Positions 1 through 5,559 of a stretch of 5,614 bases of DNA are shown in pieces. A program made the position numbers and the translations under genes. Location: positions 1 to 5,614 of the forward strand of contig JAPLHL010000002.1 in the NCBI GenBank assembly GCA_026389655.1, read 5' to 3'. The notes below the pieces were generated by a model. That model was not told the origin of the DNA and did not search any database. It saw only the letters and a list, made by a program, of their open reading frames with translations. Every line of letters begins with the position of its first letter. Positions within the stretch are counted from its first letter, which is position 1. The DNA comes from Chloroflexota bacterium. GTDB lineage: Bacteria > Chloroflexota > Dehalococcoidia > GIF9 > UBA5629.

Positions 1-5
1 CTGCT

Positions 6-938
6 ATGCCACAGGAAAAGGTTATTGTCACCTCTGCCGTTACGGGTTCTGCTCATTTTCCGAGTATGTCGCCGTATTTGCCGATAACCCCGCAGCAGAT
101 AATTGAAGATGCGATCAAATCTGCTGAGGCGGGTGCAGCAATACTACATATACACGTAAGAAATCCCGAGAATGGTATGCCGACACCGGATATTGAAATA
201 TTCAGAGAAGTTCTCAGTGGGATCAAAGCCCGAACGAATGCGGTCATTTGTATTTCAACCGGTGGTGGAATGGGCATGAGTACAGAGCAAAGGGCATCCC
301 CGGTGATTAACTTGAAACCTGAGATGGCGTCACTAAATTTCGGCTCAATGAATTTTTCTGTTTTTCCGCAGGCTGATAAAGTGAAGGAGTGGCGGTATCC
401 ATGGGAAAAATTATCTATACTTGCCAGTGAAGATTACATTTTCCCAAATACGTTCAAAACTTTGCGTGAGTTTCTCACAATTTTCTCGGTTAATGAGACA
501 AAGCCTGAGTTAGAGATATACGACCTGGGTATGGTCAATAACCTGGCATTCATGATGAGAAGGGGGCTTCTTAAACCACCTGTTCATATACAATTCGTGA
601 CTGGTACATTAGGAGGTGTGCCTTCTACTGTGGATAGCCTGACTGCGCTTTATAATGCTACCAGGATAGCGATTGGGGCAGATAATTTCACCTGGTCGGC
701 TATTGGCGCCGGCAGGTTTCAGATGCCGATTTGCTCGGTGGCGCTGGCAATGGGAGGAAATGTAAGAGTAGGTTTGGAGGACAATCTGTATGTCAGCAAA
801 GGGGTACTTGCCAAGAGCAGTGCCGAACAGGTAGCCAAGATCATACGTATTATGCGGGAATTAAGCCTTGAACCGGCTACGCCGGATGAGGCACGCAAAA
901 TTCTGGGACTTAAAGGCCTGGCCAAGGTAAAATATTAG
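6..938 (+). CDS. BKACE-family beta-keto acid cleavage enzyme (DUF849, Kce-like)
   Basis: A 310-residue protein of the beta-keto acid cleavage family. Members use a metal ion to cleave a beta-keto acid with acetyl-CoA, giving acetoacetate and a new CoA thioester; the founder, Kce, acts in lysine fermentation. Seen here: the N-terminal strand with TSAVTG (9-14), SMSPYLPITP (20-29), the metal motif HIHVR with His48 and His50, ISTGG (83-87), KPEMASLNFG (104-113) and a late NVRVGLEDN block supplying Arg254, Glu258 (third metal ligand) and Asp259. The full TIM-barrel length is present. From memory, Kce has an acidic residue two positions after its TG motif; here that position is Ala16. An insertion around 120-160 (KEWRYPWEK, IFPNTFKTL) matches the longer DUF849 subgroup. 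The substrate is therefore probably not the Kce substrate and cannot be named. The start sits 5 bases from the window edge, so no RBS is visible and an upstream start cannot be excluded, but the N-terminus fits the family. It is probably cotranscribed with the MOSC gene. Confidence 0.92.
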   Translation: MPQEKVIVTSAVTGSAHFPSMSPYLPITPQQIIEDAIKSAEAGAAILHIHVRNPENGMPTPDIEIFREVLSGIKARTNAVICISTGGGMGMSTEQRASPVINLKPEMASLNFGSMNFSVFPQADKVKEWRYPWEKLSILASEDYIFPNTFKTLREFLTIFSVNETKPELEIYDLGMVNNLAFMMRRGLLKPPVHIQFVTGTLGGVPSTVDSLTALYNATRIAIGADNFTWSAIGAGRFQMPICSVALAMGGNVRVGLEDNLYVSKGVLAKSSAEQVAKIIRIMRELSLEPATPDEARKILGLKGLAKVKY

Positions 939-965
939 ACTGGGATTATTAACGGAACACTATCG

Positions 966-1406
966 ATGGCGAAAATTATAGCGATCTGCAAAAGCGAACA
1001 GAAAGGCACAAGTAAAAATCCCGTTGATGCGGGAGAACTCAAGGTGAATTGTGGACTTGTTGGCGACGCACATGCAGGTGGAGAGGATCGGGCGCGAGAG
1101 ATTAGCCTGCTTGCTATTGAGAGCATTGAAAAAATGAACCGTACCGGATTCGATTTCCATGCCGGGGATTTTGCTGAGAACTTGACTACCAGTGGAATTG
1201 AACTGGTGTCACTGCCCGTTGGCACAAATATGAAGGTGGGAAACGATGTAGTGTTGCAGGTCACTCAAATAGGTAAAAAATGCCATACAGGGTGCGCTGT
1301 TTTTAAACAGGCGGGTAAATGCATTATGCCGAAAGAGGGTATTTTTGCACTGGTGGTCACAGGAGGCCTTGTCAGGCCGGAAGATGAAATTATAGTGCTT
1401 CTATAA
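966..1406 (+). CDS. Stand-alone MOSC-domain protein
   Basis: A 146-residue cytoplasmic protein that is essentially one MOSC domain, the beta-barrel sulfur-carrier fold found at the C-terminus of molybdenum-cofactor sulfurases. Seen: GLVGDAHAG (30-38), REISLLA (44-50), GDFAENLTT (67-75), LPVGT (83-87), then QIGKKCHTGCAVF (101-113) and CIMPKEGIFA (119-128). Cys106 and Cys110 flank His107, and Cys119 precedes MPKEG. The family's conserved cysteine is thought to carry persulfide sulfur; Cys106 or Cys119 is the likely candidate. There is no pyridoxal-phosphate domain or MogA fusion, so it resembles the short MOSC proteins common in anaerobes. It starts 27 bp after the BKACE gene with only a weak Shine-Dalgarno-like CGGA (953-956). 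I see no promoter or terminator between the two, which suggests one transcript. No clear terminator follows before the convergent tRNA-Gln. Family assignment is firm; the link to molybdenum enzymes is inferred. Confidence 0.9.
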   Translation: MAKIIAICKSEQKGTSKNPVDAGELKVNCGLVGDAHAGGEDRAREISLLAIESIEKMNRTGFDFHAGDFAENLTTSGIELVSLPVGTNMKVGNDVVLQVTQIGKKCHTGCAVFKQAGKCIMPKEGIFALVVTGGLVRPEDEIIVLL

Positions 1407-1475
1407 TCCGATAGCTTTCTGAAACAGTAACAGAATAATAGCTCTAATAGTAATTTACTGATATCGATCTTGCAA

Positions 1476-1549
1476 TGGCTGCCGAGCCAGGATTCGAACC
1501 TGGGCATACGGATTCAAAGTCCGCTGTGCTACCACTACACAACTCGGCA
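1476..1549 (-). tRNA. tRNA-Gln (anticodon UUG), CCA encoded
   Basis: Read on the minus strand, a complete cloverleaf forms. The acceptor stem TGCCGAG/CTCGGCA starts with U1:A72 and has G73 as discriminator, both typical of tRNA-Gln. The D stem is GTGT/GCAC with loop AGTGGTA, and the anticodon stem GCGGA/TCCGT holds loop CTTTGAA. The T arm CCAGG/CCTGG has loop TTCGAAT. Plus-strand bases 1515-1517 (CAA) are the anticodon UUG. The 3' CCA is encoded at 1476-1478; the body is 71 nt without it. It converges with the MOSC gene. No T-rich hairpin terminator is visible downstream on this strand. Confidence 0.96.
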
Positions 1550-1562
1550 ATCCTAGATTAAG

Positions 1563-1590
1563 GTTATCACAGTTATTTTGCAGTGGTCAA
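1563..1590 (-). promoter_or_regulatory. Promoter of tRNA-Gln
   Basis: On the minus strand a -35 box TTGACC (1585-1590) lies 16 bp before an extended -10, TGTGATAAC, with the hexamer GATAAC at 1563-1568. The start point would fall near 1556, about 6 nt before the mature tRNA 5' end. Its position directly upstream of the tRNA supports the call. Confidence 0.65.
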
Positions 1591-1680
1591 TTTGCGTGTA
1601 TATCGAGAATCCGTTTTTATTTACCTAAACCTTTTATTCGTCGCCTGCGTTTTATAAGTATAGACAAGAGAATAAAAAGC

Positions 1681-1685
1681 AGGAG
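1681..1685 (+). promoter_or_regulatory. Shine-Dalgarno site of the 45-aa gene
   Basis: AGGAG lies 7 nt before the ATG at 1693. This selects that codon over the in-frame ATGs at 1699 and 1708 (spacings 13 and 22 nt), and it is the main evidence that this short frame is translated. Confidence 0.7.
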
Positions 1686-1692
1686 TAAAGCA

Positions 1693-1830
1693 ATGACGAT
1701 GAATAAAATGTTGGGACTGGTAAACAAAGATGAGAGATTGTTAGCTTTGCTTAGCGGGATGCTGCTGGATGGGATAATCTTAATCGGCCTGATTGTCTAT
1801 ATTGGGATGAAGTTGCTCTCCTGGCTATAA
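1693..1830 (+). CDS. 45-aa hydrophobic microprotein, unknown function
   Basis: A 45-codon frame running ATG to TAA. The N-terminal third is polar and amphipathic (MTMNKMLGLVNKDERLL). From about residue 18 to the end it is almost entirely hydrophobic: LLSGMLLDGIILIGLIVYIG, then MKLLSWL. One transmembrane helix is predicted over roughly residues 24-45, with a single Asp26 near its start. There is no lipobox, cysteine or signal-peptidase site. Three things support a real gene: the AGGAG site 7 nt upstream, a strong intrinsic terminator 22 bp after the stop, and no other plus-strand gene that the terminator could serve. It occupies the gap between two minus-strand tRNA units and appears monocistronic. 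An AT-rich stretch at 1653-1664 (TATAAGTATAGA) could hold a -10, but I see no matching -35. I do not recognise the family. A small regulatory membrane peptide or a type I toxin-like peptide are both possible and unproven. Confidence 0.72.
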   Translation: MTMNKMLGLVNKDERLLALLSGMLLDGIILIGLIVYIGMKLLSWL

Positions 1831-1851
1831 AACATATTGTAATCAAGGAGG

Positions 1852-1892
1852 CTGCCGCCATTCATTTTCTGAGTGGCGGCAGTTTTTATTTT
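1852..1892 (+). terminator. Rho-independent terminator of the 45-aa gene
   Basis: CTGCCGCCA (1852-1860) pairs with TGGCGGCAG (1874-1882), a perfect 9-bp GC-rich stem. It extends inward through T-G, T-A, C-G and A-T pairs to a 5-nt loop (1865-1869), about 13 pairs in all. A T-rich tract, TTTTTATTTT, follows at 1883-1892. It works in the plus direction only, since the other side of the stem has no T tract. Confidence 0.93.
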
Positions 1893-1939
1893 CCGTTTAA
1901 GTTGGATGATAAGGTTAGTGATGGTGATAAGGATAGAAT

Positions 1940-2027
1940 TGGTGCCGAAGGTCGGACTCGAACCGACACGAGAGTTGCCCCTCAACAGTTTTTGAGACTG
2001 CCGCGTCTACCATTCCGCCACTTCGGC
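1940..2027 (-). tRNA. tRNA-Leu (anticodon CAA), CCA encoded
   Basis: On the minus strand this is a class II tRNA of 85 nt plus an encoded CCA (1940-1942). The acceptor stem is GCCGAAG/CTTCGGC with discriminator A (1943). The anticodon stem GCAGT/ACTGT includes one G-U pair and holds loop CTCAAAA, so the anticodon is CAA (plus-strand bases 1992-1994) and reads UUG leucine codons. The long variable arm has a GAG/CTC stem, and the T arm is GTCGG/CCGAC with loop TTCGAGT. It lies 16 nt downstream of tRNA-Phe and probably shares its transcript. Confidence 0.96.
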
Positions 2028-2043
2028 CTATTCGGCAAAACAG

Positions 2044-2119
<76 letters not shown>

Positions 2120-2128
2120 GCGGACGAT

Positions 2129-2158
2129 ATTGTAGCTTTTCAATAGCTAAAGTGTCAA
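2129..2158 (-). promoter_or_regulatory. Near-consensus sigma70 promoter of the tRNA-Phe/Leu unit
   Basis: On the minus strand a perfect -35 TTGACA (2153-2158) is followed after 18 bp by -10 TACAAT (2129-2134, five of six consensus bases). The expected start is near 2122, only about 3 nt ahead of mature tRNA-Phe, so the primary transcript would have almost no 5' leader. Promoter strength fits a stable RNA gene. Confidence 0.85.
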
Positions 2159-2219
2159 CATTATTGGGTTCATTTTGCATTCTGGAGATATATGATGCGC
2201 CAACCCTTTTTTAATAGCA

Positions 2220-2225
2220 TATAAT
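2220..2225 (+). promoter_or_regulatory. Possible -10 box for the zinc-ribbon gene
   Basis: A perfect TATAAT lies 55 bp before the ATG at 2281. The 16-18 bp upstream window holds no recognisable -35 (about GCGCCA), and there is no TG extension. It is a candidate only; the upstream gap (2120-2280) offers no better promoter. Confidence 0.35.
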
Positions 2226-2280
2226 TGAATTGGTTCCCGCAAGCATTTAAAATAAAGACACTAATCTACATTGTATTGTT

Positions 2281-3261
2281 ATGCAGAGCATTTTTTCTTG
2301 TCAGAAGTGTGGTGTACAAAACCGGGTCGGTGACCGATCGTGTAAAAACTGTGGCCTGGAATTTCGGTATTCTTGTCCGCAATGCCGTTCCCCGATTAAT
2401 GTTGGCGACGCCGCCTGTGCCAGATGCGGAAATACTTTGAGTTGGCCATTAAGAAGCAGGATTGCTGTTGACCAGCCAAAGAAACCGGCCGATGGGCAGA
2501 AAAAGCAAAGAAACAGATCGTGGCTTGGTCCCTTAATAGCTCTAATAGTCCTAATCATACTTGGTGGTGTGGGAGCATATATCTTTATTAATCTATTGCA
2601 GCGACAGCCTTCCCCAGCTGTTGTGGAAAATTTAACTGCTAATAAAAAGGAGGAAGTGACACCCGCCGATAAACAACCTCCGGTTATCTCGGACATTCAG
2701 ATAAATAATCTATCCAACAATTCAGTTGAGATTCATTGGACTACCAATGAACCGTCGACCAGTCAGGTCATCTGGAACCCTAAAAATAATTCCACGAATA
2801 CAACCATTCAAAAAGAAGCGATGGTTCAACAGCATTCGGTCGAATTGGCTGGTCTTATTACTAAGACAACCTATTATTTCAAGGTGAGATCGATAGATGC
2901 ATCCGGCAACGAAGCATTATCGGCAGAAAAGTCCTTTGATATAGGAAGACAACCCGCTTTGACTGGCGTAGCAGTCACAATGAACTCTATGTCGGTAGAA
3001 GAGAAGCCCCCTTTCGCCGGGGTCAGGACCTACATACGTGGGCAAATAAGAAATACCGGGGAAGTGCCTCTTAATATTAAAGATATTGAAGTTACAGTAA
3101 AGATCACTGTGCCTGGAATAGCTGATTCAAGCGAAGTGCTGGCCGAATTCGATCCATATCCTACAGAAGTGAACCCGGGTGAGACCCATAAATTTTTTGC
3201 AATAGTCCCGAACAATACCAATCCGAATTATACGGTTTCGGCCAGGGTCCTTAATAAGTAG
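2281..3261 (+). CDS. Double zinc ribbon, single-TM, FN3-domain membrane protein
   Basis: A 326-residue protein of unknown function with clear modules. Residues 7-49 hold two zinc ribbons: Cys7-x2-Cys10 with Cys21-x2-Cys24, and Cys32-x2-Cys35 with Cys46-x2-Cys49, each with a 10-residue spacer (DZR type). A basic linker (KKPADGQKKQRNR, 67-79) precedes one transmembrane helix (about 83-105). Positive-inside charge puts the ribbons in the cytoplasm and the rest outside. Residues 133-221 are a fibronectin type III domain (PPVISDIQI, VEIHWTTNEPS, TYYFKVRSIDASGNEA). Residues 226-326 form a beta-rich domain resembling FxLYD-type folds (YIRGQIRNTGEVPLNIKDI). The frame opens only at 2251 and ATG 2281 is the only good start; no Shine-Dalgarno is visible, which is unusual beside its neighbours. 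It converges with pyrE across 9 bp with no terminator between. A role in sensing or scaffolding at the envelope is a guess. Confidence 0.88.
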   Translation: MQSIFSCQKCGVQNRVGDRSCKNCGLEFRYSCPQCRSPINVGDAACARCGNTLSWPLRSRIAVDQPKKPADGQKKQRNRSWLGPLIALIVLIILGGVGAYIFINLLQRQPSPAVVENLTANKKEEVTPADKQPPVISDIQINNLSNNSVEIHWTTNEPSTSQVIWNPKNNSTNTTIQKEAMVQQHSVELAGLITKTTYYFKVRSIDASGNEALSAEKSFDIGRQPALTGVAVTMNSMSVEEKPPFAGVRTYIRGQIRNTGEVPLNIKDIEVTVKITVPGIADSSEVLAEFDPYPTEVNPGETHKFFAIVPNNTNPNYTVSARVLNK

Positions 3262-3270
3262 CTATTACAA

Positions 3271-3834
3271 TCAACCGCCGAGCCTTACGAGCGGGAGTCC
3301 TTTAGAGCAAAGCGGGCATTCATCCGGTTTATAGGTCTTAGCGGCGGATCTCAAACAACTGAAAAGCGGCGCCCCGAGGTCTAATTTTTGATCGGAACGG
3401 TCCACCAGCACTCCTATCCCGATTATGTCCCCGTTGAGTTTGTTAACGGCATTGATAACTTCGACCACGGAACCGCCCGTAGTAAGTATGTCATCCACTA
3501 TCAGGACACGTTCTCCCGGTTCAATTGTGAATCCTCGACGGAAAACTCTCGTATTTCCATCCTTCTCAGCGAAAGCACTGCGAATGCCTAGTTGTTTTGC
3601 GATCTCGAATGCCAATATTACCCCGCCTGTAGTAGGTCCGGCTACCACCTGTATGTTCTGGTCCCTATAATGCTGTGCAATCAATTCGCAGAGTCGAGAG
3701 GTTGATTTCGGAAACTGAAGCACCCTGAATTTTTCCCAATATACGGGAGAATGAAGCCCTGAAGTCAATAGAAAATGGCCTTCAAGCAAAGCGCCGGCAT
3801 CCTTAAAGATATTCAGCACTTCGTTTTCATTCAT
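3271..3834 (-). CDS. pyrE: Orotate phosphoribosyltransferase (Thermus/archaea-type PyrE)
   Basis: A 187-residue cytoplasmic enzyme that joins orotate to PRPP to form orotidine 5'-monophosphate, the fifth step of pyrimidine synthesis. Seen: FLLTSGLHSPVYW (21-33) near the orotate site, VVAGPTTGGVILAFEIAKQLG (63-83), AEKDG (89-93), RRGFTIEPGERV (99-110) and the PRPP-binding signature VLIVDDILTTGGS (110-122). The tail holds CPLC (173-176) and ends GLPLVRLGG, a feature of the shorter Thermus/archaeal PyrE branch rather than the enterobacterial one. Length fits that branch. The start ATG (3832-3834) has a weak AGAG site (3843-3846), 8 nt away. It follows lepB by 37 bp on the same strand, so it is probably the second gene of that transcript. 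No other pyr genes are visible, and no hairpin terminator follows before the convergent zinc-ribbon gene. Confidence 0.95.
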   Translation of the reverse strand: MNENEVLNIFKDAGALLEGHFLLTSGLHSPVYWEKFRVLQFPKSTSRLCELIAQHYRDQNIQVVAGPTTGGVILAFEIAKQLGIRSAFAEKDGNTRVFRRGFTIEPGERVLIVDDILTTGGSVVEVINAVNKLNGDIIGIGVLVDRSDQKLDLGAPLFSCLRSAAKTYKPDECPLCSKGLPLVRLGG

Positions 3835-3871
3835 GTTGTCTGCTCTAATTAATATAAAACCTAATAATAAA

Positions 3872-4504
3872 TTATGCGCCCGGATCTGATTTATTACTTT
3901 TGATCATGTCCACAATTATGACGATCAGCAGTGTGCCAACTATCAGCACGAAAATAGGGATCATGACGACCCGTATATCCGGGTAAGCTGCGGTCCAGTA
4001 GCGGAACCATACCTTGCCTATTATATCTTCAGTAGGTACGAGCCAACCTGTATGTGAGTCGTTACTGCGATTTCTATTATCGCCAAGAACAAAATATTGC
4101 CCGGCCGGTATTGTTTGCTCAGGCATATAATATTGCGGAGGCTCGTAAATATAAGGCTCATTTAACGCTACGCTATTTACATATACGGCCTTGTTCTTAA
4201 TTTCTACAATATCACCGGGGACTCCAATTACACGCTTAATAAAGCAATTTGGATGCTGCGTAAAAAACGGATCGAAGGCAGGTTTTGTTCCGTTGCCTGG
4301 AGCGTAGAGTACTATCTCGTCTCCTAATTGGGGACTGCCTCCAAATTGATACGCCAGCTTATTGACGATGATGAGGTCTCCTTCATAGAAGGTTGGCTGC
4401 ATCGAGATATTAAATACCTCAAAGCTTTTAATTGAGATTTGAAGACCAATAAAGATAACCACTGCAATAAGCAGTGTTATCACAAATTCACGTATTATTC
4501 GCAA
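3872..4504 (-). CDS. lepB: Signal peptidase I with C-terminal membrane segment, TTG start
   Basis: A 210-residue membrane serine protease that removes signal peptides from exported proteins. An N-terminal anchor (about 7-26, after Arg2 and Arg5) leads to the catalytic box NISMQPTF with nucleophile Ser34. Next come EGDLIIVNKLAY (41-52), the general-base box IKRVIGVPGD with Lys90, and GDNRNRSNDS (141-150). The usual Arg after the last box is His151 (SHTGW). A second hydrophobic segment (about 179-200) gives a C-terminal membrane anchor with a short basic/acidic tail. The start codon is TTG, preceded 8 nt upstream by GGGG; an in-frame stop at 4520-4522 leaves only CTG 4510 further upstream. Downstream GTG (codon 8) would remove the two arginines flanking the anchor. 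It is the first gene of a likely lepB-pyrE transcript and is divergent from the SIMPL lipoprotein gene. Confidence 0.95.
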   Translation of the reverse strand: MRIIREFVITLLIAVVIFIGLQISIKSFEVFNISMQPTFYEGDLIIVNKLAYQFGGSPQLGDEIVLYAPGNGTKPAFDPFFTQHPNCFIKRVIGVPGDIVEIKNKAVYVNSVALNEPYIYEPPQYYMPEQTIPAGQYFVLGDNRNRSNDSHTGWLVPTEDIIGKVWFRYWTAAYPDIRVVMIPIFVLIVGTLLIVIIVDMIKSNKSDPGA

Positions 4505-4512
4505 AAACAGAG

Positions 4513-4516
4513 CCCC
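4513..4516 (-). promoter_or_regulatory. G-rich ribosome-binding site deciding the lepB TTG start
   Basis: On the minus strand GTGGGG ends at 4513, 8 nt before TTG 4504. It is the only purine-rich element between the in-frame stop (4520-4522) and the coding start. It is a weak match to AGGAGG, which together with TTG would give modest translation. Confidence 0.45.
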
Positions 4517-4534
4517 ACGTTAATTATTTGCATA

Positions 4535-4565
4535 ATTATATGATATAAGTTCTTATTTGCGCCAA
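4535..4565 (-). promoter_or_regulatory. Candidate promoter of lepB-pyrE
   Basis: On the minus strand a perfect -10 TATAAT (4535-4540) sits in AT-rich DNA, with TTGGCG (4560-4565) 19 bp upstream as a possible -35. The spacing is longer than ideal. The start would fall near 4528, leaving a leader of about 24 nt before TTG. Confidence 0.45.
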
Positions 4566-4619
4566 TAAAATAAACTTTCTATGCTGGTAGTTCGTTTCAA
4601 TAGGTGCCGACCAATCAGT

Positions 4620-4648
4620 TTGTTATCGAGCCGGCAAAGTTTTAAGAT
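4620..4648 (+). promoter_or_regulatory. Candidate promoter of the SIMPL lipoprotein gene
   Basis: TTGTTA (4620-4625) and TAAGAT (4643-4648) are separated by the optimal 17 bp; each matches four of six consensus bases. The start would be near 4655, giving a leader of about 25 nt that contains the strong ribosome-binding site. Confidence 0.45.
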
Positions 4649-4679
4649 AGTCAAACAGCATGATTATGAGGAGGTATAA

Positions 4680-5474
4680 ATGAAGTTACGAAATCTTATG
4701 GAGATTCTGGGTGTAGTTTCGCTATTGGTTGCAATTATGGCGTTAACTGCATGTGCCCCGTCACCTGCCGTCATATACCAGGGAGTACCGGCAGCTTCTT
4801 CTATTAGCTCGGGTGGCATCATCGTCAGTCAGCAGAGCCTGGGGTTATGGGTTAACGGGACCGGGAAGGCGATGGGCACGCCGGACGTTGTGGTGCTTAC
4901 TCTGGGTGTGCAATCTCAGGCCAAAACTGTAGCCCAGGCACAGAAAGCAGCAGTAGATGGGATGAATGGCATTATGCAGGTGTTGAAAGATGCGGGAATT
5001 GCGGATAAGGATCTGCAGACGACGCAATTCAATATTGAACAACAGACTCGCTGGGATGAAAAACAGAACACGACTGTGGTCATTGGATATCAGGTCTCTA
5101 ATATCGTTACTGTCAAGATCAGGGACATGGGCAAAGCGGGAACAATTATTGACAAAGCTGCTGAGGCCGGTGGTGATCTGATAAGGGTAAATGGGATAAG
5201 TTTTATGGTCGATGATCCTTCCCCCTTGTTTAAAATTGCGCGTGAAAAAGCTATCCAGAATGCAACTGATAAAGCAAAGCAGATGTCTCAGGATGCTGGC
5301 ACAAAGCTAGGCAAATTGATATACATAAGTGAAAGTACTCCGTATGTTCCGGTCATTCAGAACAGCTATATGAAAATGAGCGACGCAGCGGGTGCTGCTC
5401 CAGCTCCTACAGCCATCAGCGACGGAGAGTTGGAATTCCAATCAACCGTGCAGTTGGTATATCAAATAGACTAA
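4680..5474 (+). CDS. SIMPL-domain (DUF541) lipoprotein
   Basis: A 264-residue exported protein. The N-terminus has Lys2 and Arg4, a hydrophobic core (about 8-22) and a lipobox LTAC with Cys25, so it should be lipidated and cleaved by lipoprotein signal peptidase, not by the adjacent LepB. A Ser/Gly/Ala-rich linker (26-52) leads to the SIMPL domain (about 55-263). Landmarks are VNGTGKAMGTPDVVVLTLGV (58-77), an alanine-rich helix TVAQAQKAAVDGMNGIM (83-99), DLQTTQFNI (111-119), GYQVSNIVTVKIRD (136-149) and FKIAREKAIQNATDKAKQM (184-202), ending with beta strands LEFQSTVQLVYQI. Family members are periplasmic or cell-surface proteins tied loosely to oxidative-stress tolerance, eukaryotic signalling partners (the SIMPL name) or envelope roles; no biochemical function is established. 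GAGGAGGT at 4668-4675 is a strong ribosome-binding site. It appears monocistronic, closed by its own terminator. Confidence 0.93.
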   Translation: MKLRNLMEILGVVSLLVAIMALTACAPSPAVIYQGVPAASSISSGGIIVSQQSLGLWVNGTGKAMGTPDVVVLTLGVQSQAKTVAQAQKAAVDGMNGIMQVLKDAGIADKDLQTTQFNIEQQTRWDEKQNTTVVIGYQVSNIVTVKIRDMGKAGTIIDKAAEAGGDLIRVNGISFMVDDPSPLFKIAREKAIQNATDKAKQMSQDAGTKLGKLIYISESTPYVPVIQNSYMKMSDAAGAAPAPTAISDGELEFQSTVQLVYQID

Positions 5475-5494
5475 ACTCGTCAGTCAACCTGCGA

Positions 5495-5533
5495 GGCTGG
5501 CTATTTTGTCATTTCGAAATAGCCAGCCTTTTT
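5495..5533 (+). terminator. Rho-independent terminator after the SIMPL gene
   Basis: GGCTGGCTATTT (5495-5506) pairs perfectly with AAATAGCCAGCC (5517-5528), a 12-bp stem with a 10-nt loop, followed at once by TTTTT (5529-5533). It starts 20 bp after the stop codon. Confidence 0.95.
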
Positions 5534-5559
5534 GCTAAATGAACTGGCAGGATGTTAAA

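Noticed and set aside
935..1264. 109-codon minus-strand open frame
   Set aside because: Shadow of the MOSC gene, which has conserved family motifs in the plus frame.
1446..1466. Short palindromes (AGTAATTTACT, GATATC) between MOSC and tRNA-Gln
   Set aside because: Stems of 5 and 3 bp without a T tract; not a convincing terminator or operator.
1903..1936. Imperfect tandem repeat (GATGATAAGGTTA then GGTGATAAGGATA)
   Set aside because: Two degenerate copies of about 13 bases in AT-rich DNA; no regular unit, symmetry or array, so no reason to call it functional.
1797..1985. 62-codon minus-strand open frame
   Set aside because: It overlaps the microprotein terminator and tRNA-Leu and has no protein-like signature.
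2192..2224. Ten-codon leader peptide frame after GGAG at 2184
   Set aside because: Too short to judge, overlaps the only good -10 box, and no attenuator-like structure follows.
2301..2696. 131-codon minus-strand open frame
   Set aside because: It lies antisense to the zinc-ribbon gene; the plus frame has clear domains and this one does not.
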